DNA of 64,000 nucleotides from CAVXHQ01 sp963789535 (GCA_963789535.1 CAWBKU010000005.1:1426001-1490000), one strand, 5' to 3'; positions 53,795 to 62,673 are shown, counted from the stretch's first letter. The notes: a model not told the origin generated them from the letters alone. Translations and numbers: made by a program.

Positions 53795-54744
53795 TGGTGC
53801 TCTATGACCGGATCGCGCTGATCGGTCTGGGCCACATCGCCGGGTCGATGGCGCTCGCGATCCGCCGCGCGGGTCTGGCGGGTGAGGTGGTGGGGACGGC
53901 GCGGTCGGCGGCGACGCGCGATGTGGCGCGCGAGATCGGTTTGTGCGACCGGATCGTCGATACGATGGCCGAGGCGGTGGCGGGTGCGGATCTGGTCGTG
54001 CTGTGCGTGCCGGTGGGCGCGATGGAGGCCGTGGCACGCGATATGGCGCCGCATCTGGCGCCCGGTGCGACGGTCAGCGATGTCGGCTCGGTGAAGGGCG
54101 CCGTGATCGCGGCGGTGGCGCCGCACCTGCCGGACGGCGTTCACTTCGTTCCGGCGCACCCCTTGGCGGGGACCGAGCATTCCGGGCCAAGGTCGGGTTT
54201 TGCCGAACTTTTCCGCAACCGATGGACGGTTCTCGTTCCCGGGGACGCGGACCGCGCCGCGACCGACCGCCTCGCCGCCCTGTGGCGCGGCATGGGCGCG
54301 AACGTCGACGAGATGGAGGCGGCGCACCACGACCTCGTCCTCGCCGTCACCAGCCACACGCCGCACCTGATCGCCTATACGATGGTCGGCGTCGCCGACG
54401 ACCTCGGGCGGGTCACGGACAGCGAGGTCATCAAGTTTTCCGCCGCCGGTTTCCGCGATTTCACCCGGATCGCCGCCTCGGACCCGGTGATGTGGCGCGA
54501 CGTGTTCCTGAACAACAAGGACGCGACGCTGGAGATCCTCGGGCGGTTCACCGAAGAGCTCTTTGCCCTGCAACGCGCGATCCGGCAGGGCGACGGGCCG
54601 TTGCTGCACGACTACTTCACCCGCACCCGAGCGATCCGCCGCGGCATCATCGAGGCCGGTCAGGACACCGCCGCCGCCAATTTCGGCCGCAGTGCGCCCG
54701 AGGACGCGGCACCGTCCCCCGCCCCGCGCAAGGCCGCCGAATGA
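53794..54744 (+). CDS. prephenate/arogenate dehydrogenase
   Basis: A 316-residue NAD(P)-dependent TyrA-type enzyme that oxidises prephenate or arogenate on the way to tyrosine. The Rossmann loop is LIGLGHIAGSMA (9-20), then SDVGSVKGAV (about 95-104) and HFVPAHPLAGTEHSGP (about 116-131). No chorismate mutase domain is fused. ATG 53794 overlaps the hisC stop by one base, and its own stop overlaps the next start (ATGA). Confidence 0.93.
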   Translation: MVLYDRIALIGLGHIAGSMALAIRRAGLAGEVVGTARSAATRDVAREIGLCDRIVDTMAEAVAGADLVVLCVPVGAMEAVARDMAPHLAPGATVSDVGSVKGAVIAAVAPHLPDGVHFVPAHPLAGTEHSGPRSGFAELFRNRWTVLVPGDADRAATDRLAALWRGMGANVDEMEAAHHDLVLAVTSHTPHLIAYTMVGVADDLGRVTDSEVIKFSAAGFRDFTRIAASDPVMWRDVFLNNKDATLEILGRFTEELFALQRAIRQGDGPLLHDYFTRTRAIRRGIIEAGQDTAAANFGRSAPEDAAPSPAPRKAAE

Positions 54745-56150
54745 TCCCGCTGCGCACCTTCTCCTTCGTCGTGGCAATGGCGCTGCCGCAGGTGGTCGCG
54801 TCACAAGTTGCGCCGCTCGATGCAGCGTTGCGCCCGCTCGCGCGGCCCGGTGCGGCGCTGGCGACGCCCGGGCCTGCGCCGACGACGACATTGCTGACCG
54901 AACCGCAACGCCCCCGCGCACGTCTCGTGCGCGCGCCCGGTCGTCCCGAACCGCGCCCCGCGGACGTTCTGCCGCAACCGGTAAGCCTGTTCCTGCGCAC
55001 CGGGATGGCGCCGGTGTCGCCGCTCGCGGCCGCAGCGGCCAGTCCGATGGCCCCCTTGCCGCCGCTCACCCCCCTCGCGGCGCCCGCGTCGCCCATCGCG
55101 TTCCTGCCGGCAAGCCCGCTGCGGCTGCCGCTGATCCGGACCCCGGTTCCGCTCCACGAGCGGCGCCTCGACGACGGCATCGCCGTGTCTGCCGAAACGG
55201 CGGCGCTGTCGGCCCTCATCCTCGGGTCGGTCACGCGTGCCCGCGCGGCGCAGGCCGCGGCCGCGTCCGTCGTTACCGCCGGTCCGACGCCGCCCGCCAG
55301 CCCCGCAGCCCGACCGGACCCCGACCCCCTTGGCCTCGACACCCTTGGCCCCGACCCCCTTGATGCCGCCAACCCGATCCGCGACGAGGCGCCCGCACGC
55401 CCCCGGTCGCGCCCGGCGGCGCAGGTCACGGTCCCCGAGGCTGCGCCCGCAGGCTATTCCGACGACCTCGTCGCCCGCTTCCTCTCCGGCGCGCCGATGG
55501 CGATCCTGTCGCCCGACGCCTCCGACCTCGCCGTTGCCGCCGCGTTCCGCCCGCCCGACCGGCCCGACAGCATCGCCGCCATCGCGGCCGGGGTCGAGCG
55601 TGCGGCCTCGGAACGTCTGGCCTCGCTCGCCCGCGGGTCCGTGTGCGGCGTGATCGACATCCAGGGTGTCGCGCTCGGCTCCGTGCCCGGCCCCGGTGCC
55701 TGCGGCGTCGAGAACGCCGTCGAGGTGCGCTCTATCGCCGGTGTGCGTCTGTCGTCGCCATCGGTGATGGACTGCCGCACCGCCGAAACCCTGCGCGACT
55801 GGGTGGTCAACTCGGCCGCCCCCGCCTTTTCCGGCACAGGCGGCGGTCTCGAGGGCCTGTCGGTCATGGGCGCCTATTCGTGCCGGGGGCGCAACGGCGT
55901 GGCGGGCGCGCGGCTGTCGGAACATGCCTATGGGCGCGCCATCGACATCGGCGGGTTCACCTTTCGCGACGGCACGACGCTGACGGTCCTGAACGGCTGG
56001 AACTCGGCGCGGGGCGACGTTTTGCGGGCATTGCACCGCGCGGCCTGTCGACTGTTCGGCACCGTCCTCGGGCCCGCCTCGGACGCCCAGCACCGCAACC
56101 ATTTCCATCTCGACACCGCGCGGTCCCGCAACGGCAGCTATTGCCGCTAG
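54741..56150 (+). CDS. extensin-family secreted protein with long low-complexity N-terminus
   Basis: A 469-residue protein. After a signal peptide (to about residue 21) lie about 220 residues of Pro/Ala/Leu/Arg-rich low-complexity sequence. The C-terminal 200 residues form the extensin-like domain: CGVIDIQGVALG, CRTAETLRDWV, SEHAYGRAIDIGGF and RNHFHLDTARS. The SxHxxGxAxD and HxH residues recall metallopeptidases that act on peptidoglycan, so a cell-wall role is plausible. Its ATG overlaps the prephenate dehydrogenase stop. Confidence 0.85.
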   Translation: MIPLRTFSFVVAMALPQVVASQVAPLDAALRPLARPGAALATPGPAPTTTLLTEPQRPRARLVRAPGRPEPRPADVLPQPVSLFLRTGMAPVSPLAAAAASPMAPLPPLTPLAAPASPIAFLPASPLRLPLIRTPVPLHERRLDDGIAVSAETAALSALILGSVTRARAAQAAAASVVTAGPTPPASPAARPDPDPLGLDTLGPDPLDAANPIRDEAPARPRSRPAAQVTVPEAAPAGYSDDLVARFLSGAPMAILSPDASDLAVAAAFRPPDRPDSIAAIAAGVERAASERLASLARGSVCGVIDIQGVALGSVPGPGACGVENAVEVRSIAGVRLSSPSVMDCRTAETLRDWVVNSAAPAFSGTGGGLEGLSVMGAYSCRGRNGVAGARLSEHAYGRAIDIGGFTFRDGTTLTVLNGWNSARGDVLRALHRAACRLFGTVLGPASDAQHRNHFHLDTARSRNGSYCR

Positions 56151-57106
56151 GGCCGTGGCGCGACGCGGACCTCGCCCAGCGGCACGAAACCGAACCGCGC
56201 GATGCCCCCCGCGACCGTGATCGGCATCGTCACGTCCGCCGCCCCGCCCGACATGCCCCGCATCGCATTGCGCAGGGTCTCGGCCTGCGGCGGTGCAAGG
56301 ACGCCCGCCGCCTCGAAGGTCGCGATCAGGCTCTCCCACTCGATCGCCGTGACCTCGACGGCGCCTTCGCCCGCGCCGTCGGGCCCGAACGCGACGGAGC
56401 CGGTCGCCATAAGCCGCGCCGTGCCCTGCACGATCCGCGCGTCGCGCAACGTCACCTCGAGGAGGGCGGGCCGATCCGCGTTGCGGTCGAGGGGGGCGTC
56501 GAACAGGGCCTGCGCGTCGATGCTGACCGATTCCAGCGTCAGCCCGGGCACGCCGATGCCATCGACACCCGGCGCCTCGAAATTCACATAGAAATCATAC
56601 GCATCGGCGCGCGGCCCGCCGGCGCGAAAGGCAACGATCGCGTGCTCCCAGATCACCTCCCAGCCCTGCGTCGAGGCGGCAGAGAAGGGCCCCGTCTCGA
56701 GCGTCAGGTTGTCGAGCGGCAGCGCAAGGGCGGCCTGCACCCGTGCCGAGGCGCGCATGTTCTGCGTCGACAGCGCGATGGTCTGATCCGGCAGCACGAC
56801 CTCCTGTACGGGCGGAAAGTCGGCGATCACCTCGTTGGGCCGGTAGCTGAGGGCATAGACCTTGAAGGCGTCCGCCGACCACGTGGCCACCCCCGGCAGG
56901 CCGATCCGCGGCGCGGTGACGGTGGTGTCGAACCGGTTCGGAAAGCCGCGGGTCGACAGGTCGTCGAAGGCGATGTCCCACCCCTCGGCGCGCAGGTCGT
57001 CGACGGCATTGGCGGCGCCGCGTTCGACGGCACTCGATCCGATGAACCAGTAGCCGCCGTAGATCGCTGCGACGACGACGACGAGGATGGTAAGGCGTTT
57101 GAGCAT
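56147..57106 (-). CDS. DUF2125 family membrane-anchored protein
   Basis: A 319-residue protein with one N-terminal helix (about 4-22, VVVVAAIYGGYWFIG) and a large beta-rich periplasmic domain. It shows the family start GWDIAFDDLSTRGFPNRFDT (about 42-61), and family-like blocks to the end. Function unknown. It is convergent with the extensin-like gene, overlapping by four bases. Confidence 0.87.
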   Translation of the reverse strand: MLKRLTILVVVVAAIYGGYWFIGSSAVERGAANAVDDLRAEGWDIAFDDLSTRGFPNRFDTTVTAPRIGLPGVATWSADAFKVYALSYRPNEVIADFPPVQEVVLPDQTIALSTQNMRASARVQAALALPLDNLTLETGPFSAASTQGWEVIWEHAIVAFRAGGPRADAYDFYVNFEAPGVDGIGVPGLTLESVSIDAQALFDAPLDRNADRPALLEVTLRDARIVQGTARLMATGSVAFGPDGAGEGAVEVTAIEWESLIATFEAAGVLAPPQAETLRNAMRGMSGGAADVTMPITVAGGIARFGFVPLGEVRVAPRP

Positions 57107-57220
57107 GGTGCGGGCTTTCGGGGCCGGAGGACATCGGGGCACGGCACTGGCAATGGTGCCGCCGCTCCGTCTATACCCTGCCGGATGTGAAGAACCAGCC
57201 CGCAACGCAGGAGGATGCCG

Positions 57221-57754
57221 ATGGACCTTTGGGTGTTTGCCTATGGATCGCTGTTGTGGAATCCCGGTTTCGTGCCTGCCGAGGCGGTGACGGCGCGCCT
57301 GTCGGGCTATCGGCGGTCCTTCTGCATGTTGTCGATCCACCACCGCGGCACCGAATCCGACCCCGGCCTCGTCCTCGCGCTCGACGCGGACGCGGGCGAG
57401 GTCTGCACCGGGATCGCGCTGCGCGTCGGCGCGCCCGACCGTGATGCGGTGCTCGCGGACCTGCGGGCGCGAGAGCTGATCTCCTCGGCCTATGTCGAGC
57501 GGCACGTGCCGCTGGCGCTGCACGACGGGCGCACCGTCGAGGCACTGGCCTATGTGATCGATCCGGGGCACGTCCAGTATTGCCAATTCGATCTCGCCGA
57601 GCAGGCCCGCCGGATCGCCCGGGCAGTCGGTGGGCGGGGTGCCAACACCGACTATCTCTACAACACCGCCGCCCACCTGCGCGGGATGGGCATCGTCGAT
57701 CCCGATCTCGAATGGCTGGAAGAGCGTGTCCGGTCGCTGGCGGGCATGGATTGA
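57221..57754 (+). CDS. ChaC-type gamma-glutamylcyclotransferase
   Basis: A 177-residue enzyme that splits glutathione (or another gamma-glutamyl peptide) into 5-oxoproline and the remaining peptide. VFAYGSLLWNPGF (5-17) forms the substrate loop, and the catalytic Glu is E85 in RARELISSAYV. ATG 57221 has GGAGG six bases upstream; the ATG six bases earlier is inside that site. Confidence 0.93.
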   Translation: MDLWVFAYGSLLWNPGFVPAEAVTARLSGYRRSFCMLSIHHRGTESDPGLVLALDADAGEVCTGIALRVGAPDRDAVLADLRARELISSAYVERHVPLALHDGRTVEALAYVIDPGHVQYCQFDLAEQARRIARAVGGRGANTDYLYNTAAHLRGMGIVDPDLEWLEERVRSLAGMD

Positions 57755-57813
57755 AAAAGGGATATTCCTGCGCCCCATGACGTCGGATATAGGCGCCTGA
57801 CATTCGAAAATGA

Positions 57814-57905
57814 CAAGGCGGCGCAGCGACGTTGCACCGGCGGACATCCCGGCCGGGGACCGGTTCGCGCGTCCGGTGCCAGGACCACGACACCGCGCCG
57901 CCTTG
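57814..57905. repeat. 11-bp perfect inverted repeat in the spacer before the class V aminotransferase
   Basis: CAAGGCGGCGC (57814-57824) and GCGCCGCCTTG (57895-57905) are exact inverted copies 70 bases apart, 55 bases upstream of the aminotransferase ATG. They could be a two-site operator or the base of a long leader hairpin. The rest of this 206-base spacer holds no gene. Confidence 0.35.
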
Positions 57906-57960
57906 ACCGCGCCGGACAGGCGAATACGGTCGTGCGGTCGCCATCCTCACCGGAGTTCCC

Positions 57961-59139
57961 ATGCTTGCCAACGGCCGCCCCTACCTCGCCATTCCCGGCC
58001 CCTCGGTCATGCCCGATGCGGTGCTGCGCGCCATGCACCGCGCCGCGCCCAACATCTACGAAGGCGAGTTGCACGCGGTCACGGCGAGCCTGATCCCCGA
58101 CCTCAAACGCGTCGCCCGCACCGAGAGCCATGCCGCGATCTACATCGGCAATGGCCACGCCGCCTGGGAGGCTGCGCTCGCCAACGTCGTGGCGCCCGGT
58201 GAAAAGGTGCTGGTCCTCGCCACGGGCCGGTTCTGCCTCGGCTGGGGCGAGATGGCGCGGGGGCTGGGCGCGGTGGTCGAGGTGATCGACTTCGGCAATC
58301 AGGACGACATCGACCTCGGGCGGGCAGAGGCCGCGCTGCGCGCCGATTCGCACCATGAGATCAAGGCGGTGCTGGCCGTGCATGTCGATACCTCGACCTC
58401 CGTGCGCAACGATGTCGCGGGCCTGCGCGCGGCGCTCGACGCGGCGGGGCACCCGGCGCTGCTGATGGTCGATTGCATCGCCTCGCTCGGCTGCGACCGG
58501 TTCGAGATGGACCGCTGGGGCGTCGACGTGATGGTGACGGCCTGCCAGAAGGGGCTGATGACGCCGCCCGGCCTCGGGTTCGTGTTCGCGAACGACCGCG
58601 CCAGCACGGTGCGGGACGCGATGGAGCGGGTGTCGATGTACTGGGACTGGCGGCCCCGGTTCGCGCCGGAGCAGTATTTCCAGTATTTTGCCGGCACCGC
58701 GCCGACGCATCACCTCTACGGCCTGCGCGCCGCCCTCGACATGATCCACGCCGAGGGGATCGAGGCGGTCTGGGCACGGCACGCGATGCTCGCCCGGGCG
58801 ATCTGGGCGGCGGTGGGGGCCTGGGGGCAGGGCGGGGCGATGGTGCTGAACATCGGGGACGCGGACAAGCGGTCGGCGGCGGTGACGGCGATCGGCCTCG
58901 GCGCGCCCGAGGGCGCGCGGCTGCGGGCGTGGGTCGAGGCCAATGCGGGCCTGACGCTCGGGATCGGGCTGGGCCGGACACCGCCGGAGGGCTATTTCCG
59001 GATCGGCCACATGGGGCATGTGAGCGCGCAGATGGTGATGGGCGCGCTCGGGGCGATCGACGCGGGGCTGAAGGCGCTCGGGATCGCGCATGGGCCCGGC
59101 GCGCTCGAGGCGGCGAGTGCGGTGATGGCGGGGCAATAG
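57961..59139 (+). CDS. class V aminotransferase (alanine/serine-glyoxylate type)
   Basis: A 392-residue PLP enzyme of the alanine-glyoxylate/serine-glyoxylate aminotransferase family. It has YLAIPGPSVMPDAVL at the start, GNGHAAWEAAL (about 63-73), MVDCIASLG (169-177) and the PLP lysine K197 in TACQKGLMTPPG. Substrates may be serine, aspartate or alanine with glyoxylate; this cannot be settled here. GGAG lies before ATG 57961. Confidence 0.9.
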   Translation: MLANGRPYLAIPGPSVMPDAVLRAMHRAAPNIYEGELHAVTASLIPDLKRVARTESHAAIYIGNGHAAWEAALANVVAPGEKVLVLATGRFCLGWGEMARGLGAVVEVIDFGNQDDIDLGRAEAALRADSHHEIKAVLAVHVDTSTSVRNDVAGLRAALDAAGHPALLMVDCIASLGCDRFEMDRWGVDVMVTACQKGLMTPPGLGFVFANDRASTVRDAMERVSMYWDWRPRFAPEQYFQYFAGTAPTHHLYGLRAALDMIHAEGIEAVWARHAMLARAIWAAVGAWGQGGAMVLNIGDADKRSAAVTAIGLGAPEGARLRAWVEANAGLTLGIGLGRTPPEGYFRIGHMGHVSAQMVMGALGAIDAGLKALGIAHGPGALEAASAVMAGQ

Positions 59140-59160
59140 GCGGGCGGTGCGCCGGTTTCC

Positions 59161-59213
59161 GGCGACGGAGCCTCCGGCGGGAGTTGTTAGTGCAACGTGA
59201 ATGGGGGCGGCGC
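59161..59213 (+). repeat. intergenic GC-rich repeat, copy 5
   Basis: CTCCGGCGGGAGTTGTTAGT followed by GCAACGTGAATGGGGGCGGCGC. The block GTTA-xx-GCAACGTGAA-x-GGGGG is shared with copy 1 (950-965). It lies between the class V aminotransferase and the Nudix gene. Confidence 0.55.
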
Positions 59214-59222
59214 GCACCCGGG

Positions 59223-59672
59223 TCAGGGCAGAAGGCGTTCCAGCGGGTCGTAGACGGGGGCGCCGGGGTCGCGCCAGGCGATCGCGACGAGGCTCTGGGG
59301 GCGCAGGAGCAGCGCCTCGGCCTCGGTCCGCGTGACCCAGCGGCGGTGGCTGACGATGCCTTCGGGGTCGGTCCAGTCACCGGGCGGGGCGGCGCCGAAC
59401 AGTGTGGCGCGAAAGAAGATCTCGACCTGATGGAAATCGCGGTCGGGGTCATGGAACTCGTTCACCAGACAGGGCGCGCCCACACGGATGGCGAGGCCGG
59501 ATTCCTCCCTCACCTCGCGGGCCAGGTTTTCGGGCAGGCTGGCGTGGGGGTCGACGCCGCCGCCGGGCGCGCACCAGAGGTCCGTCCGCCCGGCATAGGC
59601 GTTCACGAGGAGGAGGCGATCCGCCTCGAGGATGATCGCACGGACGGCGAGGCGGACGGGGCGGCGCTTCAT
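59223..59672 (-). CDS. Nudix hydrolase with altered Nudix box
   Basis: A 149-residue Nudix-fold protein. The box spans about residues 38-60 and ends in REVREESGL, as normal, with the metal-binding Glu residues E53, E56 and E57. The first Glu of the consensus (G-x5-E) is Ala44 (GVDPHASL). That residue is less critical, so activity is likely but the substrate is unknown. ATG 59672 is chosen because the strand beginning VRLAVRAIIL follows it directly. Confidence 0.87.
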   Translation of the reverse strand: MKRRPVRLAVRAIILEADRLLLVNAYAGRTDLWCAPGGGVDPHASLPENLAREVREESGLAIRVGAPCLVNEFHDPDRDFHQVEIFFRATLFGAAPPGDWTDPEGIVSHRRWVTRTEAEALLLRPQSLVAIAWRDPGAPVYDPLERLLP

Positions 59673-59787
59673 GGCGCGGACTGTTGCGCGGGGGCGGACG
59701 AAGGGCAAGCGGTGCAAAATCGCAGCGGACGCGAGGTTACGGGGAACCCGACCTGACGGCCGCGCGTTTGCGCGTTATGTTGACGTC

Positions 59788-60540
59788 ATGCTGACCCGTT
59801 TCCGCCGCCTCTCCCACATGCTCCTGCTGGCGTCCGCCGGCTGCACGGTGCTCCCGAATCCGGCTGCGGCCGAGGAATGCGTCGTCATGCTGCATGGCCT
59901 CGCGCGGAGCGAATATTCGTTCCTTGCCTTGCAGGAGGTGCTCGAGGCCGAGGGCTATCTCGTCGTGAACACCGGCTATCCCTCGACCGAGGCGACGATC
60001 CAGGCACTCGTCGCCGAGACCCTGCCGCGCGACGTGGCCGCCTGCGGCGACCGGCGGGTGAACTTCGTCACCCACTCGATGGGCGCGATCCTGCTGCGGG
60101 CGTGGCTGTCCTATGACCGGCCCGCCGAGATGGGCCGCGTGGTCATGCTGGCGCCGCCGAACGGCGGGTCCGAGATCGTCGATGTGTTCGGCGAGTTTGC
60201 GCCGTTCGAGTGGGTGAACGGCCCGGCGGGCATGCAACTCGGCACCGATCCGTCGAGCCTGCCGAACGTCCTGCCGGTGCCGGATTATCCGGTGGGCATC
60301 ATCGCGGGCACGGCGTCCCTGAACCCGGTCTATTCGGCGCTGATCGAGGGCGAGGACGACGGCAAGGTGTCCGTCGCCTCGACCGTGCTCGACGGGATGG
60401 CAGACCACATCGTCCTGCCGGTGAGCCATACGTTCATGATGAACAACCCCCTCGTCATGGCCGAGGTGCTGACCTTCCTGCGCGACGGCCGGTTCGACCC
60501 GGACCTGTCGATGGCCGGCGTCCTGTTCGGGTTCGAGTGA
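59788..60540 (+). CDS. secreted alpha/beta hydrolase (lipase-like)
   Basis: A 250-residue protein with a signal peptide (to about residue 28). The fold shows VVMLHGLARSEYSF (oxyanion HG), the nucleophile S97 in FVTHSMGAILLR, and a likely catalytic His in LPVSHTFMM (about 215). It resembles the short lipase/acyltransferase-like hydrolases. Upstream in-frame codons would put charged sequence before the signal peptide, so ATG 59788 is used. Confidence 0.88.
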   Translation: MLTRFRRLSHMLLLASAGCTVLPNPAAAEECVVMLHGLARSEYSFLALQEVLEAEGYLVVNTGYPSTEATIQALVAETLPRDVAACGDRRVNFVTHSMGAILLRAWLSYDRPAEMGRVVMLAPPNGGSEIVDVFGEFAPFEWVNGPAGMQLGTDPSSLPNVLPVPDYPVGIIAGTASLNPVYSALIEGEDDGKVSVASTVLDGMADHIVLPVSHTFMMNNPLVMAEVLTFLRDGRFDPDLSMAGVLFGFE

Positions 60541-60543
60541 AGG

Positions 60544-61623
60544 CTATCCCCTTGCGATCACCCGGGGGATCAGGCGGTTGACGTGCCCCATCTTGCGGCC
60601 GGGACGCGCCTCGGCCTTGCCATAGAGGTGCAGGGCGGCGCCGGTCGCGGCGAGGTCCGGCACCCGGGCGACGTCGTCGCCGATCAGGTTCTCCATCTCG
60701 ATGTCGGCATGCCGCGTGGCGTCGGCCAGCGGCCATCCCGCAACGGCGCGGATGTGCTGCTCGAACTGGCAGACGAGGCAGCCGTTCTGCGTCCAGTGGC
60801 CGGAATTGTGGACGCGCGGGGCGATCTCGTTGACGACGAGGCCCTGCGGCGTCACGAACAGCTCGACGCCGAGGACGCCGACATAGTCGAGCGCGGTCAG
60901 GATCCGCGCGGCGATCAGGACGGCGTCGGCGTTCTGCGCCGTCGTCAGGCGCGCGGGCACGCGGGTGGTGTGCAGGATGCCGTCCCGGTGCACGTTCTCG
61001 CCGGGGTCATAGCAGGCGACGGCCCCGTCGGCGCCGCGGGCACCGATCACCGACACCTCGGCCGTGAAGGCGACGACCCCCTCGAGGAGGGCGTCGGCGC
61101 CGTTCATCGCGGCGATTGCCGCCGGTGCATCGGACGGAGATTTCAGCCGCGCCTGCCCCTTGCCGTCATAGCCGAGGCGGCGGGTCTTGAGGATGGCGGG
61201 CGTGCCGACCGACGCGAGCGCCGCGTCGAGGCTGTCGGCGTCCGACACGGCGGCGAAGGGTGCGGTGGCGAGGCTGAGGCCCCGGAGGTAGGTCTTTTCG
61301 GTCAGCCGGTCCTGCGAGGTCGCCAGCGCGCGACGGTTCGGGTGGACCGGGCGCGCGGCCTCCAGGATGTCGAGGGCGGCGGTGGGGATGTTCTCGAACT
61401 CATAGGTGATGACGTCGACGGAGGCGGCAAAGGCGCCAAGCGCGGCAGCGTCGTCGTAGCGTGCCGTCATCGTCGCGGCGGCGACCTGCGACGCGGGGCA
61501 GTCGGCACCCGGTTCGAAGATATGGACCCGCAGGCCAAGACGCGCGGCGGCGAGCGCCAGCATCCGGCCGAGTTGCCCGCCGCCGAGGATACCGACGGTC
61601 TGGCCGGGCAGGAGGGGGGTCAT
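60544..61623 (-). CDS. purK: 5-(carboxyamino)imidazole ribonucleotide synthase
   Basis: A 359-residue ATP-grasp enzyme of purine synthesis that carboxylates AIR. It starts LLPGQTVGILGGGQLGRMLA (4-23) and has ITYEFENIPTAAL, KTRRLGYDGKGQ and NEIAPRVHNSGHWT, the family blocks. Its ATG overlaps the purE stop (ATGA), so the two are coupled, purE first. Confidence 0.96.
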   Translation of the reverse strand: MTPLLPGQTVGILGGGQLGRMLALAAARLGLRVHIFEPGADCPASQVAAATMTARYDDAAALGAFAASVDVITYEFENIPTAALDILEAARPVHPNRRALATSQDRLTEKTYLRGLSLATAPFAAVSDADSLDAALASVGTPAILKTRRLGYDGKGQARLKSPSDAPAAIAAMNGADALLEGVVAFTAEVSVIGARGADGAVACYDPGENVHRDGILHTTRVPARLTTAQNADAVLIAARILTALDYVGVLGVELFVTPQGLVVNEIAPRVHNSGHWTQNGCLVCQFEQHIRAVAGWPLADATRHADIEMENLIGDDVARVPDLAATGAALHLYGKAEARPGRKMGHVNRLIPRVIARG

Positions 61624-62141
61624 GCCCGATCTCCCGGCTCATCCCCGGGCAGATCCTCGGGCGCCTCGGGGATCGAGGCGGTGAGCGCCGCGCGCCAGTC
61701 GGCAAGGCGGGCGGCGAGGGCGGGATCGGTGAGGGCAAGGATCGCCGCCGCCATCAGCCCCGCATTGGCGCCGCCGCCGATGGCCATGGTCGCCACGGGA
61801 AAGCCGCGCGGCATCTGGACGATGGAATAGAGCGAATCGAGGCCCCCCAGCGCGCGGGTCTGCACCGGCACCCCGATGACCGGCAACAGCGACTTGGACG
61901 CGAGCATACCCGGCAGATGCGCCGCCCCGCCCGCGCCTGCGACGATGACCCGCAGGCCGCGCGACGCTGCCCCCTTGGCATAGTCCCAGAGGCGGTCGGG
62001 GGTCCGGTGGGCCGAAACGATGCGGACCTCGTGCGGCACGGCCAGGTCGATGAGGATATCGGCTGCGGCGCGCATCGTGGTCCAGTCGGACTGGCTGCCC
62101 ATGACGATGCCGACGTGCGGCGGGACGGAGGTGTCGGTCAT
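61620..62141 (-). CDS. purE: N5-CAIR mutase
   Basis: A 173-residue class I PurE that converts N5-CAIR to CAIR. GIVMGSQSDWTTM (11-23) and the SAHRTPDRLWDYAKGA segment (about 43-58, with the active-site His) are diagnostic, then AGGAAHLPGML. The last 15 residues form a short acidic tail. It is first in the purEK pair. Confidence 0.96.
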   Translation of the reverse strand: MTDTSVPPHVGIVMGSQSDWTTMRAAADILIDLAVPHEVRIVSAHRTPDRLWDYAKGAASRGLRVIVAGAGGAAHLPGMLASKSLLPVIGVPVQTRALGGLDSLYSIVQMPRGFPVATMAIGGGANAGLMAAAILALTDPALAARLADWRAALTASIPEAPEDLPGDEPGDRA

Positions 62142-62279
62142 GGGGCGCCTCTCTGCGGATCACAAAGGCGGCACTATAGCGGGGTCATGTTCGGGGGCAA
62201 TCGGCTGCGTCGCGAGGCGAAGCTTTAGAAAGACTTCGGACCGAACCTCTAGAAAAAGGTCGACGCCGGACGTCTGTGG

Positions 62280-62498
62280 TTACGCGATGATATCGGGCAG
62301 GATCCGGTCCTCGAGCGAGACGATCCGGTCCTTCAGCCGCAGTTTCTGCTTCTTGAGCCGGCCGAGCGTCAGGACATCGCGCCCGCCGCGCTCATGCAGG
62401 GCCTCGATGGCCAGATCGAGGTCGCGGTGCTCGGCGCGCAGCACCGCAAGCTCGACTCGCAGCACCTCGACCTCATCCATGCGTGCCGACGTATTCAT
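62280..62498 (-). CDS. YdcH family (DUF465) small helical protein
   Basis: A 72-residue all-helical protein: VLRVELAVLRAEHRDLDLAI then LGRLKKQKLRLKDRI, the charged coiled-coil pattern of the YdcH family. Function unknown. ATG 62498 is used; ATG at codon 7 (MDEVEVLR) is an alternative. It stands 138 bases upstream of purE on the same strand. Confidence 0.85.
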   Translation of the reverse strand: MNTSARMDEVEVLRVELAVLRAEHRDLDLAIEALHERGGRDVLTLGRLKKQKLRLKDRIVSLEDRILPDIIA

Positions 62499-62578
62499 CG
62501 TTCTGCCCACAAACGCACGGTCAGCATGACCGCCCGGCGATACATAGGCGCGGCGGGGCGTTCCGGCTAGGGCGAACC

Positions 62579-62607
62579 CTTGCGCGATGCGCCGTGCCTG
62601 CCCATAT
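62579..62607 (+). promoter_or_regulatory. likely RpoH (sigma-32) heat-shock promoter for hsp20
   Basis: CTTGCGC at 62579-62585 and CCCATAT at 62601-62607, 15 bases apart, match the sigma-32 pattern (CTTGAAA, 11-16 bases, CCCATnT). They lie about 67 bases before the hsp20 start codon. The downstream gene is a small heat-shock chaperone, which supports the call. Confidence 0.6.
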
Positions 62608-62673
62608 TCCTCTCATACGCGGTCGCCGACATGGGACCGCTCACGACTGTCGCTTGGAAAAGGACATCAACCC

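Noticed and set aside
57810..58202. 130-residue plus frame starting in the spacer before the class V aminotransferase
   Set aside because: It runs into the aminotransferase in another frame and is Arg/His-rich; a shadow.
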